Shown: piece by piece, positions 7,871 to 18,217 of the stretch | How the letters are laid out: each line of letters begins with the position of its first letter | Position numbering within the stretch: position 1 is the first letter of the stretch | Assembly: GCF_006438725.1 (NCBI RefSeq) | Contig: NZ_RCZD01000017.1 | Coordinates: 5,482 to 69,481 of the forward strand | Length of the DNA stretch: 64,000 nt | Direction of reading: 5' to 3' | DNA from: Ewingella americana | GTDB taxonomy: Bacteria; Pseudomonadota; Gammaproteobacteria; Enterobacterales; Enterobacteriaceae | Position numbers and translations under genes: made by a program | Notes under the pieces: generated by a model | What the model saw: only the letters and a program-made list of their open reading frames with translations | Database searches by the model: none | What the model was told of the DNA's origin: nothing

Positions 7871-10166
7871 ACTTCATCGCCAACTGGCCCTCGTCTGGCT
7901 GCTGATTTGTCTCTTGCTGGTGGCGGCGCTGTTCTGGCTGTTGCCGCGCAGTCAGGTAAACAGCAGCGTGCTGGCCTTGTTGCCCAGGCAGCAGTTGCAG
8001 GGCGTGCCCGATGCATTGTCGCGCGGTTTCAGCCAACGGCTCGACCGCCAACTGATGTGGCTGGTCAGCCCGCCCGAAGGGCAGGGCAGCGCTGTGGCGC
8101 AAGACTGGCTTGAATCACTGCGCCAGCTGCCAGCCTTGCGTCAGGTTGAGGGGCCAATGGATGCGCAGCACCAGCAACAGTGGGGGGAGTTCTTCTTCCA
8201 ACACAGAAATGCCTTGCTGGATGATGCCACCCGCCAGCGCCTGCAAAGCGGCGCACAGGCGCAAAGTCAGTGGATCCTCGGTCAGCTCTATTCGGCTTTT
8301 GCCGGTGTGAGTGGTAAAGAGCTGGCCGGCGACCCGCTGCTGCTGCTGCGCGGGTCGCAGCTGGCACAGCAGCAAAACAGCGGTGGTATGACGCTCGATA
8401 ACGGCTGGCTGACGGCGCGGGATAAGCAAGGGCGCAGCTGGTATCTGATCCACGCTGAACTGAAGGCCTCCTCGTACGACATCACCAGTAGCAAACAGAT
8501 TGTCGCCAGCCTGAACGGGCTTGAGCAGTCGTTCCGGCAGCGCTTTCCGGGGGCTGAGGTGTTGCAGCGCGGGACGCTGTTTTACAGCAACTACGCCAGC
8601 CAACAGGCGGAGCATGATATTTCCACCCTTGGTCTGAGCTCGGTCGCCGGGGTTTTCCTGCTGATTTTACTGGTCTTCCGCTCAGTATTGCCGCTGCTGC
8701 TCAGCCTGCTGTCGATTACCATCGGCGCGCTGACCGGTACGGTCTTTACGCTGGCCGCATTCGGTGAAATTCACATCATGACACTGGTGCTCAGTACCAG
8801 CATTGTCGGTATTTCAGCCGACTACACGCTCTACTTTCTGACCGAGCGGCGTATCCACGGCGGGGAAACCTCTGCTCTCGACAGCCTGAAAAAGCTCTTC
8901 CCGGCACTCTCTATGGCGCTGTTGACCACGGTGGTGGCGTACCTGATGTTACTGATCGCCCCGTTCCCCGGTTTACAGCAGTTGGCGGTTTTTGCCGCTG
9001 CGGGCCTGAGCGCCGCCTGTATTACTGTGATGTGCTGGTATCCGCTATTAGCCAAAAATCTGCCGGTCGGCCCGGCACCAGGCCTCGTGCTGATCCAGCG
9101 TTGGCTTCATGCGTGGCAAAACCGCAGGGCGCTACGCCTGGGATCACCGATCGCCGTCATGGCGCTGATCCTGGCCGGATTCAGCCAGTTGCAGATCAAC
9201 GATGACATCGGCGATCTGCAGGCGTTGCCTAAAGATCTTCAACAACAGGAGCGACAAATCGCCGCGTTAACCGGGCAGACCAACGATCAAAAATGGTTGG
9301 TGGTGTACGGCGATAACGCCGAACAAACGCTGCAACGGCTGGAAGCCCTGCGCCCGAAACTGCAACAGGCCAAAGAACGCGGTACGCTCGACGGTTACCG
9401 GCTGATTGGCCTGCCATCACAACAGCAGCAGAAGGAGGATCTAACCCTGCTGCGCCAGCGTGCGCCAGAGGTGTTAAGCCAGCTCAGCCAGGCGGGGATC
9501 AGGCTGAAACCGGCCGATCTCAGCCCGCAATGGGTGACGCCACCGGCGTGGCTGGAAAGTGTGGTCAGCCAGGGTTGGCGTCTGTTGTGGCTTTCGCTGC
9601 CGGACGGTCGCACCGCCACGCTGGTGCCGGTCAGCGGGGTGCATGACAGCGCGGCAATGAGTGAACTGGCCGCCAGTGCCGACGGCGTGGGTTGGGTCGA
9701 TCGCAAAACCGAGTTCAGCCAGGTATTCTCACAATACCGTGTGATGCTCTCCCTGCTGCTGACGCTGGCCGTCACGCTGATTGCCGGGATTTACCTGTGG
9801 CGTTTTCGCCTGCCGCACGGACTGGTTTGTCTGGTGCCTACGTTGCTCTCGCTGGGGATGGGCATTGCCGCGCTGGCATTGAGTGGGCACAGTCTGAATC
9901 TGTTTTCGCTGCTGGCGCTGGTTCTGGTGCTGGGTATTGGCATTAACTACACGCTGTTCTTCACCAATCCGCGTGGCACGCCGACCACCTCGATGCTGGC
10001 GATATTCATGGCCGTGGTGACCACCCAGCTCACTTTCGGCATGCTGGTTTTCAGCTCAACGCAGGCCATCAGCAGTTTTGGTATCGTACTCAGCGCAGGT
10101 ATTTTCACGGCTTTCCTGCTGTCTCCTTTAACCTTACGCGTTCAAAAATCAGGACCGACACCATGA
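7860..10166 (+). CDS. apeM: MMPL/RND-type exporter (ApeM)
   Basis: A 768-residue exporter made of two similar halves. Each begins with one membrane segment and a large periplasmic loop and ends with a block of about five membrane helices (about 255-410 and 625-755). It is the proposed transporter of the finished polyene lipid across the inner membrane. The only start that fits is TTG at 7860, overlapping the apeL end by 11 bp. It ends ATGA with apeN. Confidence 0.85.
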   Translation: MTVKLHRQLALVWLLICLLLVAALFWLLPRSQVNSSVLALLPRQQLQGVPDALSRGFSQRLDRQLMWLVSPPEGQGSAVAQDWLESLRQLPALRQVEGPMDAQHQQQWGEFFFQHRNALLDDATRQRLQSGAQAQSQWILGQLYSAFAGVSGKELAGDPLLLLRGSQLAQQQNSGGMTLDNGWLTARDKQGRSWYLIHAELKASSYDITSSKQIVASLNGLEQSFRQRFPGAEVLQRGTLFYSNYASQQAEHDISTLGLSSVAGVFLLILLVFRSVLPLLLSLLSITIGALTGTVFTLAAFGEIHIMTLVLSTSIVGISADYTLYFLTERRIHGGETSALDSLKKLFPALSMALLTTVVAYLMLLIAPFPGLQQLAVFAAAGLSAACITVMCWYPLLAKNLPVGPAPGLVLIQRWLHAWQNRRALRLGSPIAVMALILAGFSQLQINDDIGDLQALPKDLQQQERQIAALTGQTNDQKWLVVYGDNAEQTLQRLEALRPKLQQAKERGTLDGYRLIGLPSQQQQKEDLTLLRQRAPEVLSQLSQAGIRLKPADLSPQWVTPPAWLESVVSQGWRLLWLSLPDGRTATLVPVSGVHDSAAMSELAASADGVGWVDRKTEFSQVFSQYRVMLSLLLTLAVTLIAGIYLWRFRLPHGLVCLVPTLLSLGMGIAALALSGHSLNLFSLLALVLVLGIGINYTLFFTNPRGTPTTSMLAIFMAVVTTQLTFGMLVFSSTQAISSFGIVLSAGIFTAFLLSPLTLRVQKSGPTP

Positions 10167-10747
10167 CCCGTTTTGCCCTCCTGTGGCTGTGTTTACTGGT
10201 GCTGCTCAGCGGATGTGCGGCCAACAAGGCCATGGATGCTGACAACGTAACGCCAGCTCAGGCATGGCTGCGCCCCGGCGTGCGGGTTAAATTACCGGCT
10301 CCCACACTGGCCACTCCCCTTCATCAGCAGCAATTGTTGAGTGCAACGGTGGACGGAAAAACCCAGTCTTTGCTGGTTCTGTTGAGCGCGGATGGGCAGT
10401 CGCTGCAACTGGCCGGGCTTTCGCCGCTGGGCATTCGCCTGTTCAAACTGCTCTACGATCAACAGGGGATCCACACTGATCAGGCGGTAAGCCTCGGCAA
10501 GATGCCGCCAGCCAGTCAGGTGCTGGCCGATATCATGCTGAGTTATTGGCCGCTAAGCCGCTGGCAACCGCTGCTGCCACCGGGCTGGCGGCTTGAAGAT
10601 ACCGGTGAGCGGCGCGTATTATCGGACCAAAACGGGCAGGAAGTGACACGCATCGACTACCTGCAACGCGGCAATCAGCGCCAGCCGGTGTCGATTACTC
10701 AGCGGGCGTTTCGCTACCAGATCAACATCCAGAATGTCGGTAACTAA
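10163..10747 (+). CDS. apeN: DUF3261 lipoprotein (ApeN)
   Basis: A 194-residue lipoprotein. A short signal ends in the lipobox LLSGC with Cys at about residue 18. The rest fits DUF3261, a family found in aryl polyene clusters and predicted to work at the outer membrane, perhaps as a LolB-like acceptor for ApeL; this role is inferred. The ATGA overlap with apeM fixes the start. Confidence 0.8.
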   Translation: MTRFALLWLCLLVLLSGCAANKAMDADNVTPAQAWLRPGVRVKLPAPTLATPLHQQQLLSATVDGKTQSLLVLLSADGQSLQLAGLSPLGIRLFKLLYDQQGIHTDQAVSLGKMPPASQVLADIMLSYWPLSRWQPLLPPGWRLEDTGERRVLSDQNGQEVTRIDYLQRGNQRQPVSITQRAFRYQINIQNVGN

Positions 10748-10748
10748 C

Positions 10749-11921
10749 ATGATCTTTATTTCTGCGGTCGGTATGGTCAATGCGCTGGGCAATGATCCTG
10801 ATGAAGTGGCGGCTAGCCTTGCATCAGGCCATGCGCCGGGGCTCCAACGGCAATCTGGCTGGTTGACAGATCAGACGCCGGTTTGGGTCGGGCAGGTGAC
10901 GGGTGAACTGCCGTCAATTCCGCCCGCTCTGGCACAACATAACAGCCGCAATAATCAACTGCTGCTGGCTGCGTTGGCGCAGATTAAACCGCAGGTCAGC
11001 GCGGCGATTGCCCGTTATGGCAATCAGCGGGTGGCGGTGATCATGGGCACCAGTACGTCGGGGATTGCCGAAGGCGAAGCGGCGATCCGCTATCATCATG
11101 TGCATGGCGAACTGCCTGAGCAATACCATTATCAGCAGCAGGAACTGGGCGATCCGGCGCAGTTCCTGCAGCGGTTTTTAGGGTTGAGTGGCCCGGCTTA
11201 CACCTTATCTACCGCCTGCTCGTCAAGCGCACGGGCGATCATCAGCGGCCAGCGGTTGATCGCCGCCGGCATGGTGGATGCCGCGCTGGTGGGCGGTGCC
11301 GACAGCTTGTGTCGTATGGCGATCAACGGTTTCAACAGTCTGGACTCCCTGTCGGCAGGCCGCTGTACACCGTTCGCCAAAGATCGTGACGGCATCAACA
11401 TCGGCGAAGCCTCAGCGCTGCTGTTGCTGACCCGTGAGCCCGCCGGGGTCGCACTGCTGGGCTTTGGTGAATCCTCCGACGCCTGGCATATGTCAGCCCC
11501 GCACCCGCAGGGCGAAGGGGCTGAACGCGCAATGCGCATGGCATTGCATCAGGCAGGTCTTATGCCCTCTGACGTCGGTTATATCAATCTGCACGGCACG
11601 GCGACGCCGCTCAATGACAGCGTGGAGGCCGGTGTTATCGAGCGCATCTTTGGCGACCGCGTGCCCTGTAGTTCAACCAAACATTTAACCGGCCATACGC
11701 TGGGGGCGGCCGGGGCCACAGAAGCGGCGCTGAGCTGGCTGATGCTGACCCGTAACCTCAACATTCCGGTACAGGACTTCTCACGGGTTGAGCGCGATGA
11801 CAGCCTGGCGCACATCGGTTTGGCCCTGACACCACAGCGGCTTCGAAAACCGGTTATCCTGTCGAACTCGTTTGCCTTTGGTGGCAATAACGCCTGTCTC
11901 TTGCTAGGACGTCCCTCATGA
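10749..11921 (+). CDS. apeO: Beta-ketoacyl-ACP synthase (ApeO)
   Basis: A 390-residue ketosynthase with active Cys at about 157 in STACSSSARA and two His in LHGTATPLND and KHLTGHTLGAAG. It is the catalytic partner of the chain length factor ApeC, which lies at the far end of the operon. The ATG at 10749 comes one base after the apeN stop. An in-frame ATG at 10734 would add five residues and cannot be excluded. The gene ends ATGA with apeP. Confidence 0.87.
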   Translation: MIFISAVGMVNALGNDPDEVAASLASGHAPGLQRQSGWLTDQTPVWVGQVTGELPSIPPALAQHNSRNNQLLLAALAQIKPQVSAAIARYGNQRVAVIMGTSTSGIAEGEAAIRYHHVHGELPEQYHYQQQELGDPAQFLQRFLGLSGPAYTLSTACSSSARAIISGQRLIAAGMVDAALVGGADSLCRMAINGFNSLDSLSAGRCTPFAKDRDGINIGEASALLLLTREPAGVALLGFGESSDAWHMSAPHPQGEGAERAMRMALHQAGLMPSDVGYINLHGTATPLNDSVEAGVIERIFGDRVPCSSTKHLTGHTLGAAGATEAALSWLMLTRNLNIPVQDFSRVERDDSLAHIGLALTPQRLRKPVILSNSFAFGGNNACLLLGRPS

Positions 11922-12415
11922 ATGACCTTCACAACCCGGTGTATGCACCGCCCGCGCATTATCTGCCGCACAACGCGCCAATGGTGCTGCTCGATGAGGT
12001 GATCTCCGTCGGCAAGGAGAGTGCACATTGCAGCTCGCGGGTTTCTACCACGGGTGCTCTGGCGCCGTTTTTAACCGCACAGGGCGCGCTGCCCGCCTGG
12101 TTTTCCCTTGAGCTGATGGCGCAAACCATTGGTGTCTGGAACGGCTGGCACAATGCAGAGCAGGGCGACCTGCCGCAACTCGGCATGTTGCTTGGCTGCC
12201 GGGGAATGCGCTGCGCGCAGCCCGAGTTCGCATCGGGTGCGCAATTGGATATGCATATCCAGCAGATCCTGCGCGACAGCAAAATTGCCAGCTTCGAATG
12301 CACGCTGTTCATTCGCAACGCCAGGGATGACGGGCCGGTGGCCCATGCGCGTCTCAACACTTATCAGCCCGACGCACAGGACATACTCAGCATCACTCAG
12401 GGGAGGCAGCCATGA
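11918..12415 (+). CDS. apeP: 3-hydroxyacyl-ACP dehydratase (ApeP)
   Basis: A 165-residue hot-dog dehydratase with LPHNAPMVLLDEV near the start and the helix block SLELMAQTIGVW containing the probable acidic residue. It likely forms a heteromeric dehydratase with ApeI, as shown for characterised aryl polyene systems. It overlaps apeO and apeQ by four bases on each side. Confidence 0.83.
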   Translation: MNDLHNPVYAPPAHYLPHNAPMVLLDEVISVGKESAHCSSRVSTTGALAPFLTAQGALPAWFSLELMAQTIGVWNGWHNAEQGDLPQLGMLLGCRGMRCAQPEFASGAQLDMHIQQILRDSKIASFECTLFIRNARDDGPVAHARLNTYQPDAQDILSITQGRQP

Positions 12416-13143
12416 CCCGCTCTGTATTGGTCACCGGTGCCAGTAAAGGCATCGGCCAGGCGATAGCCTGCCAACTGGCGAAAGACGGTTTTGAGGTAGT
12501 GATCCATTACCACAGTGACCGCAGCGGTGCCGGGCAGACGCTGGCGCAGATCACGGCGGCAAACGGCACGGGGCGGCTTCTCGGTTTTGACGTCAGCCAG
12601 CGCGTGCAGTGCCGCGAGGTGCTGGAAGCGGACATCAGGACTTTTGGTGCCTATTACGGCGTGGTCAACAATGCCGGCATTACCCGCGATGGCGCGTTTC
12701 CGGCGTTGAGTGATGATGACTGGGACGCCGTGATCCACACCAATCTCGACAGCTTCTATAACGTTCTTAAACCCTGCATCATGCCGATGATTGGCCTGCG
12801 CCAGGGCGGGCGGATCATCGCACTCTCCTCCGTCTCGGGCGTTACCGGCAATCGCGGACAGGTCAATTACAGCGCGGCCAAGGCGGGCATTATTGGTGCC
12901 TGTAAGGCGCTGTCGCTGGAGCTGGCAAAACGCAAAATCACCGTGAACTGCATCGCGCCAGGTCTTATCGACACCGGCATGACGGACATGGAGCCCGCGG
13001 CCATCGATGCTGCAATGAACATGATCCCGCTAAAACGTATGGGTAGCGCTGAAGAGGTGGCGGGACTGGCGAGTTATCTGATGTCGGATATTGCGGCTTA
13101 TGTCACCCGGCAGGTGATTTCCATCAACGGAGGCATGGTATGA
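12412..13143 (+). CDS. apeQ: 3-ketoacyl-ACP reductase, FabG-like (ApeQ)
   Basis: A short-chain dehydrogenase of 243 residues. The NADPH-binding motif is TGASKGIG at residues 8-15 and the catalytic set is Ser (LSSVSGV), Tyr and Lys (YSAAK). It reduces the beta-keto group of each polyene extension. Start and stop both overlap neighbours by ATGA. Confidence 0.9.
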   Translation: MTRSVLVTGASKGIGQAIACQLAKDGFEVVIHYHSDRSGAGQTLAQITAANGTGRLLGFDVSQRVQCREVLEADIRTFGAYYGVVNNAGITRDGAFPALSDDDWDAVIHTNLDSFYNVLKPCIMPMIGLRQGGRIIALSSVSGVTGNRGQVNYSAAKAGIIGACKALSLELAKRKITVNCIAPGLIDTGMTDMEPAAIDAAMNMIPLKRMGSAEEVAGLASYLMSDIAAYVTRQVISINGGMV

Positions 13144-14369
13144 CGCACCGCGTGGTGGTCACCGGCATGAAAGGTATTACCGCTTTCGGCCAGCACTGGG
13201 AGGCGATCTCGCCACGTTTGCAACGGGGCGAAAATGCCGTGCGCCATATGGACGAGTGGCTGGCGTATCAGGGGCTGAATACTCATCTGGCTGCGCCGGT
13301 CGATAACTTTGTCCTGCCGGAGCATTACACCCGCAAACGTATCCGCGCCATGGGCCGGGTATCGCTGCTCTCTACCCGCGCGACAGAACTGGCGCTGGAG
13401 CAGGCGGGGCTGATTGACGATCCGATATTAACGCACGGCGAAACCGGCATTGCTTACGGCTCCTCGACGGGCAGTACCCAGCCGCTGAGCGAATTTGCCA
13501 GCATGCTCAACGAAAAACACACACATAACATCACCGGCACTACCTACGTGCAGATGATGCCGCACACCACGGCGGTGAATACTGGCCTGTTCTTTGGGCT
13601 TAAGGGACGGGTGATCCCAACCTCCAGCGCCTGCACTTCGGGCAGCCAGGCGATTGGCTACGCCTATGAAACCATCAGGCATGGTTACCAGACGGTGATG
13701 GTAGCGGGCGGTGCTGAGGAGCTCTGCCCGTCAGAAGCGGCGGTGTTTGACACCTTATTCGCCACCAGCCAGCAAAATGATGCGCCGAAAACCACACCGC
13801 GACCTTTTGATGTTCAGCGCGACGGGCTGGTGATCGGCGAGGGTGCCGGAACGCTGATCCTCGAATCCCTCGATCATGCGTTAGCGCGTGGCGCGAAGAT
13901 CTATGCGGAAATCATCGGGTTTAGCACCAACTGCGATGCCTCCCACATCACCCAGCCGCAAAAAGAGACCATGCAGGTGTGTATGGAAAAATCGCTGAAG
14001 CAGGCAGGGCTGGCAGCGGGGGATATCGGGTATATCAGCGCGCACGGCACCGCCACCGAACGCGGTGACATTGCCGAAAGCCAGGCGACGGCGGCGGTGT
14101 TTGGCAACCGAACGCCTATATCCTCACTGAAAAGTTACTTCGGCCATACGCTCGGGGCCTGCGGCGCGCTGGAGGCCTGGATGTCACTGGAGATGCTCAA
14201 CGAAGGCCGCTTCGTGCCCACCATTAATCTCACCGAACCTGACCCAAACTGCGGCGATTTGGACTACATCATGGGCGAATCACGTCTGATTCAGACCGAA
14301 TTTATTCAGTCCAACAACTTCGCGTTCGGCGGCATTAACACCTCGCTGATTTTTAAGCGCTGGCCTTAA
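13140..14369 (+). CDS. apeR: Beta-ketoacyl-ACP synthase (ApeR)
   Basis: A second full ketosynthase, 409 residues, with active Cys in SSACTSGSQA and His residues in ISAHGTATERGD and YFGHTLGACG. Two different ketosynthases are the rule in these clusters. ApeO works with ApeC, whereas ApeR is thought to act separately, for instance in the first condensation; this division is from published work on related clusters. It is coupled to apeQ by ATGA. Confidence 0.87.
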   Translation: MTHRVVVTGMKGITAFGQHWEAISPRLQRGENAVRHMDEWLAYQGLNTHLAAPVDNFVLPEHYTRKRIRAMGRVSLLSTRATELALEQAGLIDDPILTHGETGIAYGSSTGSTQPLSEFASMLNEKHTHNITGTTYVQMMPHTTAVNTGLFFGLKGRVIPTSSACTSGSQAIGYAYETIRHGYQTVMVAGGAEELCPSEAAVFDTLFATSQQNDAPKTTPRPFDVQRDGLVIGEGAGTLILESLDHALARGAKIYAEIIGFSTNCDASHITQPQKETMQVCMEKSLKQAGLAAGDIGYISAHGTATERGDIAESQATAAVFGNRTPISSLKSYFGHTLGACGALEAWMSLEMLNEGRFVPTINLTEPDPNCGDLDYIMGESRLIQTEFIQSNNFAFGGINTSLIFKRWP

Positions 14370-14371
14370 CT

Positions 14372-15031
14372 GTGTGCCAGTTACTCATGGCGACCACCGG
14401 TGATGATCTCCCCCTCGGGCGCTTACCGGATACCGTACTGGCAAGCTCCGGGCAGTTAGCCCCGCAGCGCCGCCGGCAGTTTCTGACCGGCAGGGCGCTG
14501 CTGGCCGGAGCCATGTTCACGCAATACGGTCACCGGACTTTGCCGGCTATCACGCTTTCCCCGTCAGGAAAGCCGGCGTTTACTGATGCCACGCTGCCAC
14601 ACTTTTCCCTCAGCCACAGCGCAGATCTTGTGGTGTTGGCACTGTGCGTGAAGGGGGAGATTGGTTGTGACGTGGAGACTCTCCGCCCGCGCCCGTCGTG
14701 GCCCATGCTGGCGCAAGCCCTGTTCAGCGCAGAGGAAAACCGGTGGCTCGGCGAGCATATTGAGCCGCTGACAGGCTTCTGGATATTATGGAGTCTGCGC
14801 GAAGCCTGGCTGAAACAGCAGGGGCGCAGCGTCTGGGAGATGGCGTCTGTCGCCATAAATCCACGGCAATCGAGTTTTACCGCCGCAGCGGCAAGCGGCG
14901 GGCCGCTCTGGTCAGCCAACTGGCAGGGGCACGCGGTCGCGCTGGCATTGCCGGAGACTACGTTGCCGCCAGCGGACATCATTTCTGCCGAAAACTGGAC
15001 CTGTTACCGCTCCACCTCTCCCCGCGATTAA
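14372..15031 (+). CDS. 4'-phosphopantetheinyl transferase, Sfp type
   Basis: A 219-residue Sfp/EntD-type transferase with the substrate block FSLSHS, the metal-binding GCDVET and the signature WSLREAWLK. It would convert the two aryl polyene carrier proteins to their active form. It is the last gene of the operon, 2 bp after apeR, and starts with GTG at 14372 (an ATG at 14387 is an alternative). No transcription terminator was recognised after it. Confidence 0.85.
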   Translation: MCQLLMATTGDDLPLGRLPDTVLASSGQLAPQRRRQFLTGRALLAGAMFTQYGHRTLPAITLSPSGKPAFTDATLPHFSLSHSADLVVLALCVKGEIGCDVETLRPRPSWPMLAQALFSAEENRWLGEHIEPLTGFWILWSLREAWLKQQGRSVWEMASVAINPRQSSFTAAAASGGPLWSANWQGHAVALALPETTLPPADIISAENWTCYRSTSPRD

Positions 15032-15149
15032 TGCTCTCGAATCAAAAGTCTTGTGACTTACCTGTCGTTTTTATCCATTAAATGCCGGTTCATACTCTCT
15101 GCATCAGATTGACCGGTTCGCCGGACTTATCTTTAATAAGAGAGAAAAT

Positions 15150-15953
15150 ATGAGCATCCCTGCATTTGGTCTTGGTACGTTTCGCCTGAAAGATGAAGTG
15201 GTAAAAGCCTCGGTTTCCACCGCGCTGGAATTGGGCTACCGCGCCATTGATACCGCACAGATTTATGGCAATGAAGCGGCGGTCGGTGAAGCATTGGCTG
15301 AAAGCGGCGTCGCACGCGAGGCGTTGTACATCACCACCAAAATTTGGACCGAAAACCTCGGCGCAGACAAGCTGGTCACCAGCCTGAAAGAGAGCCTGAG
15401 CAAACTGAAAACCGACTATGTTGACCTGACGCTGATCCACTGGCCGTCGCCGGGCAACGCGGTCAGCGTGGCAGAAACTATGCATGCGCTGGTGGAAGCT
15501 AAAAACCTGGGTCTGACCCGCGAAATCGGTATCTCCAACTTTACGGTGGCGCTGATGCAGGAAGCCATCGACGCGGTGGGTGCTGACGCCATTGCCACCA
15601 ACCAGATTGAGCTGTCGCCGTTCCTGCAAAACCAGACCGTGGTGAATTTCGCCCGTAAACACAATATCGCCGTCACGTCATACATGACGCTGGCCTACGG
15701 TGAAGCGCTGAAAGATGCCACCATTATCGACATCGCCGCGCGCCATAATGCTACCCCGGCGCAGGTGGTTCTGGCCTGGGCATTGCAGTTGGGTTACGCG
15801 GTGATCCCGTCCTCTACCAAGCGTGAAAACCTGGCGAGTAACCTGCTGGCGCAGCAGCTGAAACTGACAGCTCCCGATATGGCAGCCATTGCCGCGCTGG
15901 AGCGCAACGGGCGTCTGGTCAGCCCGGAAGGCCTGGCGCCTGAGTGGGACTAA
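15150..15953 (+). CDS. dkgB: 2,5-diketo-D-gluconate reductase B / aldo-keto reductase
   Basis: A 267-residue aldo-keto reductase close to E. coli DkgB (YafB), which reduces methylglyoxal and 2,5-diketogluconate with NADPH. Catalytic Asp and Tyr are in [11 protein letters not shown], with the His in LTLIHWPSP. In E. coli it directly follows aspU; here the pigment operon intervenes. AGAGAGAA precedes the ATG. Confidence 0.92.
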   Translation: MSIPAFGLGTFRLKDEVVKASVSTALELGYRAIDTAQIYGNEAAVGEALAESGVAREALYITTKIWTENLGADKLVTSLKESLSKLKTDYVDLTLIHWPSPGNAVSVAETMHALVEAKNLGLTREIGISNFTVALMQEAIDAVGADAIATNQIELSPFLQNQTVVNFARKHNIAVTSYMTLAYGEALKDATIIDIAARHNATPAQVVLAWALQLGYAVIPSSTKRENLASNLLAQQLKLTAPDMAAIAALERNGRLVSPEGLAPEWD

Positions 15954-15985
15954 ACTTGCCAGCCATGATTATGCATTGAAATCTG

Positions 15986-16015
15986 ACCCATGCTCCGGCG
16001 TGGGTTTTTCTTTTT
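15986..16015 (+). terminator. Terminator of dkgB
   Basis: Stem ACCCATGC/GCGTGGGT with TCCG loop, followed by a long T-run. It lies between dkgB and the convergent yafC. Confidence 0.8.
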
Positions 16016-16016
16016 A

Positions 16017-16913
16017 TCACGGTGATGACGAATTGAGTTTCTCGCTGAGGAAATCAATAAAACAGCGAATGCGTGTACTGACCGTCTGGTCGCTGTAATA
16101 GACCGCGTTCAGCGGCATGGCGATGCGCATAATGTCCGGCACCAGCAATTTAACCAAATCTCCGCGTTGTATATCCGGCTGCGTCATGAAATCGGACAGG
16201 CAGGCGATACCGTTACCCCGCAGACATAACTGGCGCAGCGTCTCGCCGCTACCCGCGCTGATAAACGGCGTGATGGTCAGTTGCTGACCATCGGCACACA
16301 GCAGCGGCCATTTGTTCAATGCCAGTACCTCATTAAACCCAATACAGCGGTGCTTTTTAAGATCATCGACGTTTTGCGGTACGCCCCATTTCTCCAGATA
16401 GGCCGGTGAGGCCAGCACGCTGCGATAGCTCAGCATCAATTTGCGTGCTCGCAGACTGGAGTCCTCCAGTTCGCCGACGCGGATCGCCACATCCACCTTC
16501 TGGTCAATCAAATTGATATTACTTTCCGATGAAAACAGCGCCAGCGTCATCTTGGGGAAGCGCTCGGTGAACTCGGCGACCAGCGGGGAGATAACGTGCA
16601 GAATGACTGGCGTGGCGGCGTCAACGCGCAGCAAACCCTGCGGAACGTCGCGGTGCTCCAGCAGTTCATCTTCGGCGGCGGCCATATCCTGCAAAATCTT
16701 CTGTACGCGTACAAAGTAGCGCTCGCCTTCGTGGGTCAGGTTGATCTGCCGGGTGGTGCGGTTGAGCAGGGTAATGCCGAGCTTTTGCTCCAGGCGTTTG
16801 ACAGTGCGGCTGACCACCGAGTTGTCCTGCTCGAGCTGCTCAGCGGCACGGCTGAAACTGCCGGTTTCCACCACGGTGACAAAAGTGATTAACTCTTCCG
16901 AACTGGCTTTCAT
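16017..16913 (-). CDS. yafC: LysR-family regulator YafC
   Basis: A LysR-type regulator of 298 residues with an N-terminal winged helix-turn-helix ([22 protein letters not shown]) and a co-inducer domain. The start ATG at 16913 has GGAG eight bases upstream; a longer reading to 16937 has none. In E. coli yafC sits between dkgB and yafD. Here it is divergent from a drug-efflux-type transporter gene, so it probably controls that gene. Confidence 0.88.
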   Translation of the reverse strand: MKASSEELITFVTVVETGSFSRAAEQLEQDNSVVSRTVKRLEQKLGITLLNRTTRQINLTHEGERYFVRVQKILQDMAAAEDELLEHRDVPQGLLRVDAATPVILHVISPLVAEFTERFPKMTLALFSSESNINLIDQKVDVAIRVGELEDSSLRARKLMLSYRSVLASPAYLEKWGVPQNVDDLKKHRCIGFNEVLALNKWPLLCADGQQLTITPFISAGSGETLRQLCLRGNGIACLSDFMTQPDIQRGDLVKLLVPDIMRIAMPLNAVYYSDQTVSTRIRCFIDFLSEKLNSSSP

Positions 16914-17019
16914 TGTTGTTACTCCAGCATAAATCATTTGATACTTTGGCTGTTTCTGTCATTTAAGCACAGGCAGATAATGGGCGCCATCAAATCGATA
17001 TTCATTGTGGAGTAAGGTT

Positions 17020-18195
17020 ATGCCGCTTGCACTATTAGCACTGACCATCAGTGCCTTTGCGATAGGAACCACCGAATTTGTGATTGTCGGGCTTATCCCG
17101 ACCATCGCGCAGCAGCTTGGGGTTTCTGTTCCGTCCGCCGGTTTACTGGTGTCTATTTATGCCGTGGGCGTGGCCGTCGGCGCCCCGGTGCTTACCGCGC
17201 TGACCGGCCGTGTGCCGCGTAAAGCGCTGCTGATTGGCCTGATGGTGCTGTTCACCCTCGGTAACCTGCTGGCGTGGCAGTCACCGAATTACGGCACGCT
17301 GGTGGCCGCACGGCTGCTGACCGGGCTGGCACACGGCGTGTTCTTCTCAATAGGCTCGACCATTGCTACCAGTCTGGTGTCGAAAGAGAAAGCCGCGTCA
17401 GCCATTGCCCTGATGTTTGGCGGGCTGACCGTGGCGCTGGTTACCGGCGTACCGCTCGGGACCTTCATCGGGCAGCATTTCGGCTGGAGAGAGACGTTCC
17501 TCGCGGTCTCACTGATTGGTGTGATTGCGATTATTGCCAGCGCTATTCTGGTGCCCAATACCATTAAAAACAGCCCGGCAGCGCGGATTGCCGATCAGAT
17601 TAAGGTGTTAATGCATCCGCGTCTGATGCTGATCTTCGCCATTACCGCATTGGGCTATGGCGGGGTGTTCACCATGTTCACCTTCCTGGCACCGATGATG
17701 CAAGAGCAGGCGGGATTCTCGGCAGGTATGGTGAGCTGGATTTTGCTGGCTTACGGCATTTCGGTGGCTGTCGGTAATATCTGGGGCGGGAAATTGGCCG
17801 ACAAGCACGGAGCGGTCAAAGCCCTGAGTATTATCTTTGCGGCACTGGCTGCCCTGCTGATGGTGTTCCAGTTTACCTCAGGCTTTGGCATTCCCGCGCT
17901 GCTTACGCTGTTGGTGATGGGCGTTTTCGCCTTCGGCAACGTTCCTGGCCTGCAGGTTTATGTGGTACAGAAAGCCGAAGAGGTGACGCCGAACGCGGTG
18001 GATGTGGCTTCCGGCCTGAACATTGCTGCCTTTAACGTGGGTATCGCGTTAGGTTCTGTGATTGGTGGGCAGGTGGTGTCGACCATCGGCCTGGCGCAGA
18101 CGCCGTGGATTGGGGCAGTGATTGTTCTGGGAGCGCTGCTGCTGACGCGTCTTAGTGGTCATCTGGACAAAAAGTCTCGTGTGGCTATCGCCTAA
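17020..18195 (+). CDS. MFS efflux transporter, DHA1 family (YdhP/AraJ-like)
   Basis: A 391-residue, 12-helix major facilitator protein. It begins ALLALTISAFAIGTTEF, characteristic of the AraJ/YdhP branch of drug:proton antiporters. The start ATG at 17020 follows GGAGTAAGG. It is absent from this locus in E. coli and lies head-to-head with yafC across about 106 bp. Substrate unknown; purine or drug efflux would be typical of relatives. Confidence 0.85.
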   Translation: MPLALLALTISAFAIGTTEFVIVGLIPTIAQQLGVSVPSAGLLVSIYAVGVAVGAPVLTALTGRVPRKALLIGLMVLFTLGNLLAWQSPNYGTLVAARLLTGLAHGVFFSIGSTIATSLVSKEKAASAIALMFGGLTVALVTGVPLGTFIGQHFGWRETFLAVSLIGVIAIIASAILVPNTIKNSPAARIADQIKVLMHPRLMLIFAITALGYGGVFTMFTFLAPMMQEQAGFSAGMVSWILLAYGISVAVGNIWGGKLADKHGAVKALSIIFAALAALLMVFQFTSGFGIPALLTLLVMGVFAFGNVPGLQVYVVQKAEEVTPNAVDVASGLNIAAFNVGIALGSVIGGQVVSTIGLAQTPWIGAVIVLGALLLTRLSGHLDKKSRVAIA

Positions 18196-18217
18196 CTCAC
18201 CTCCCTGTATTGCTCTC

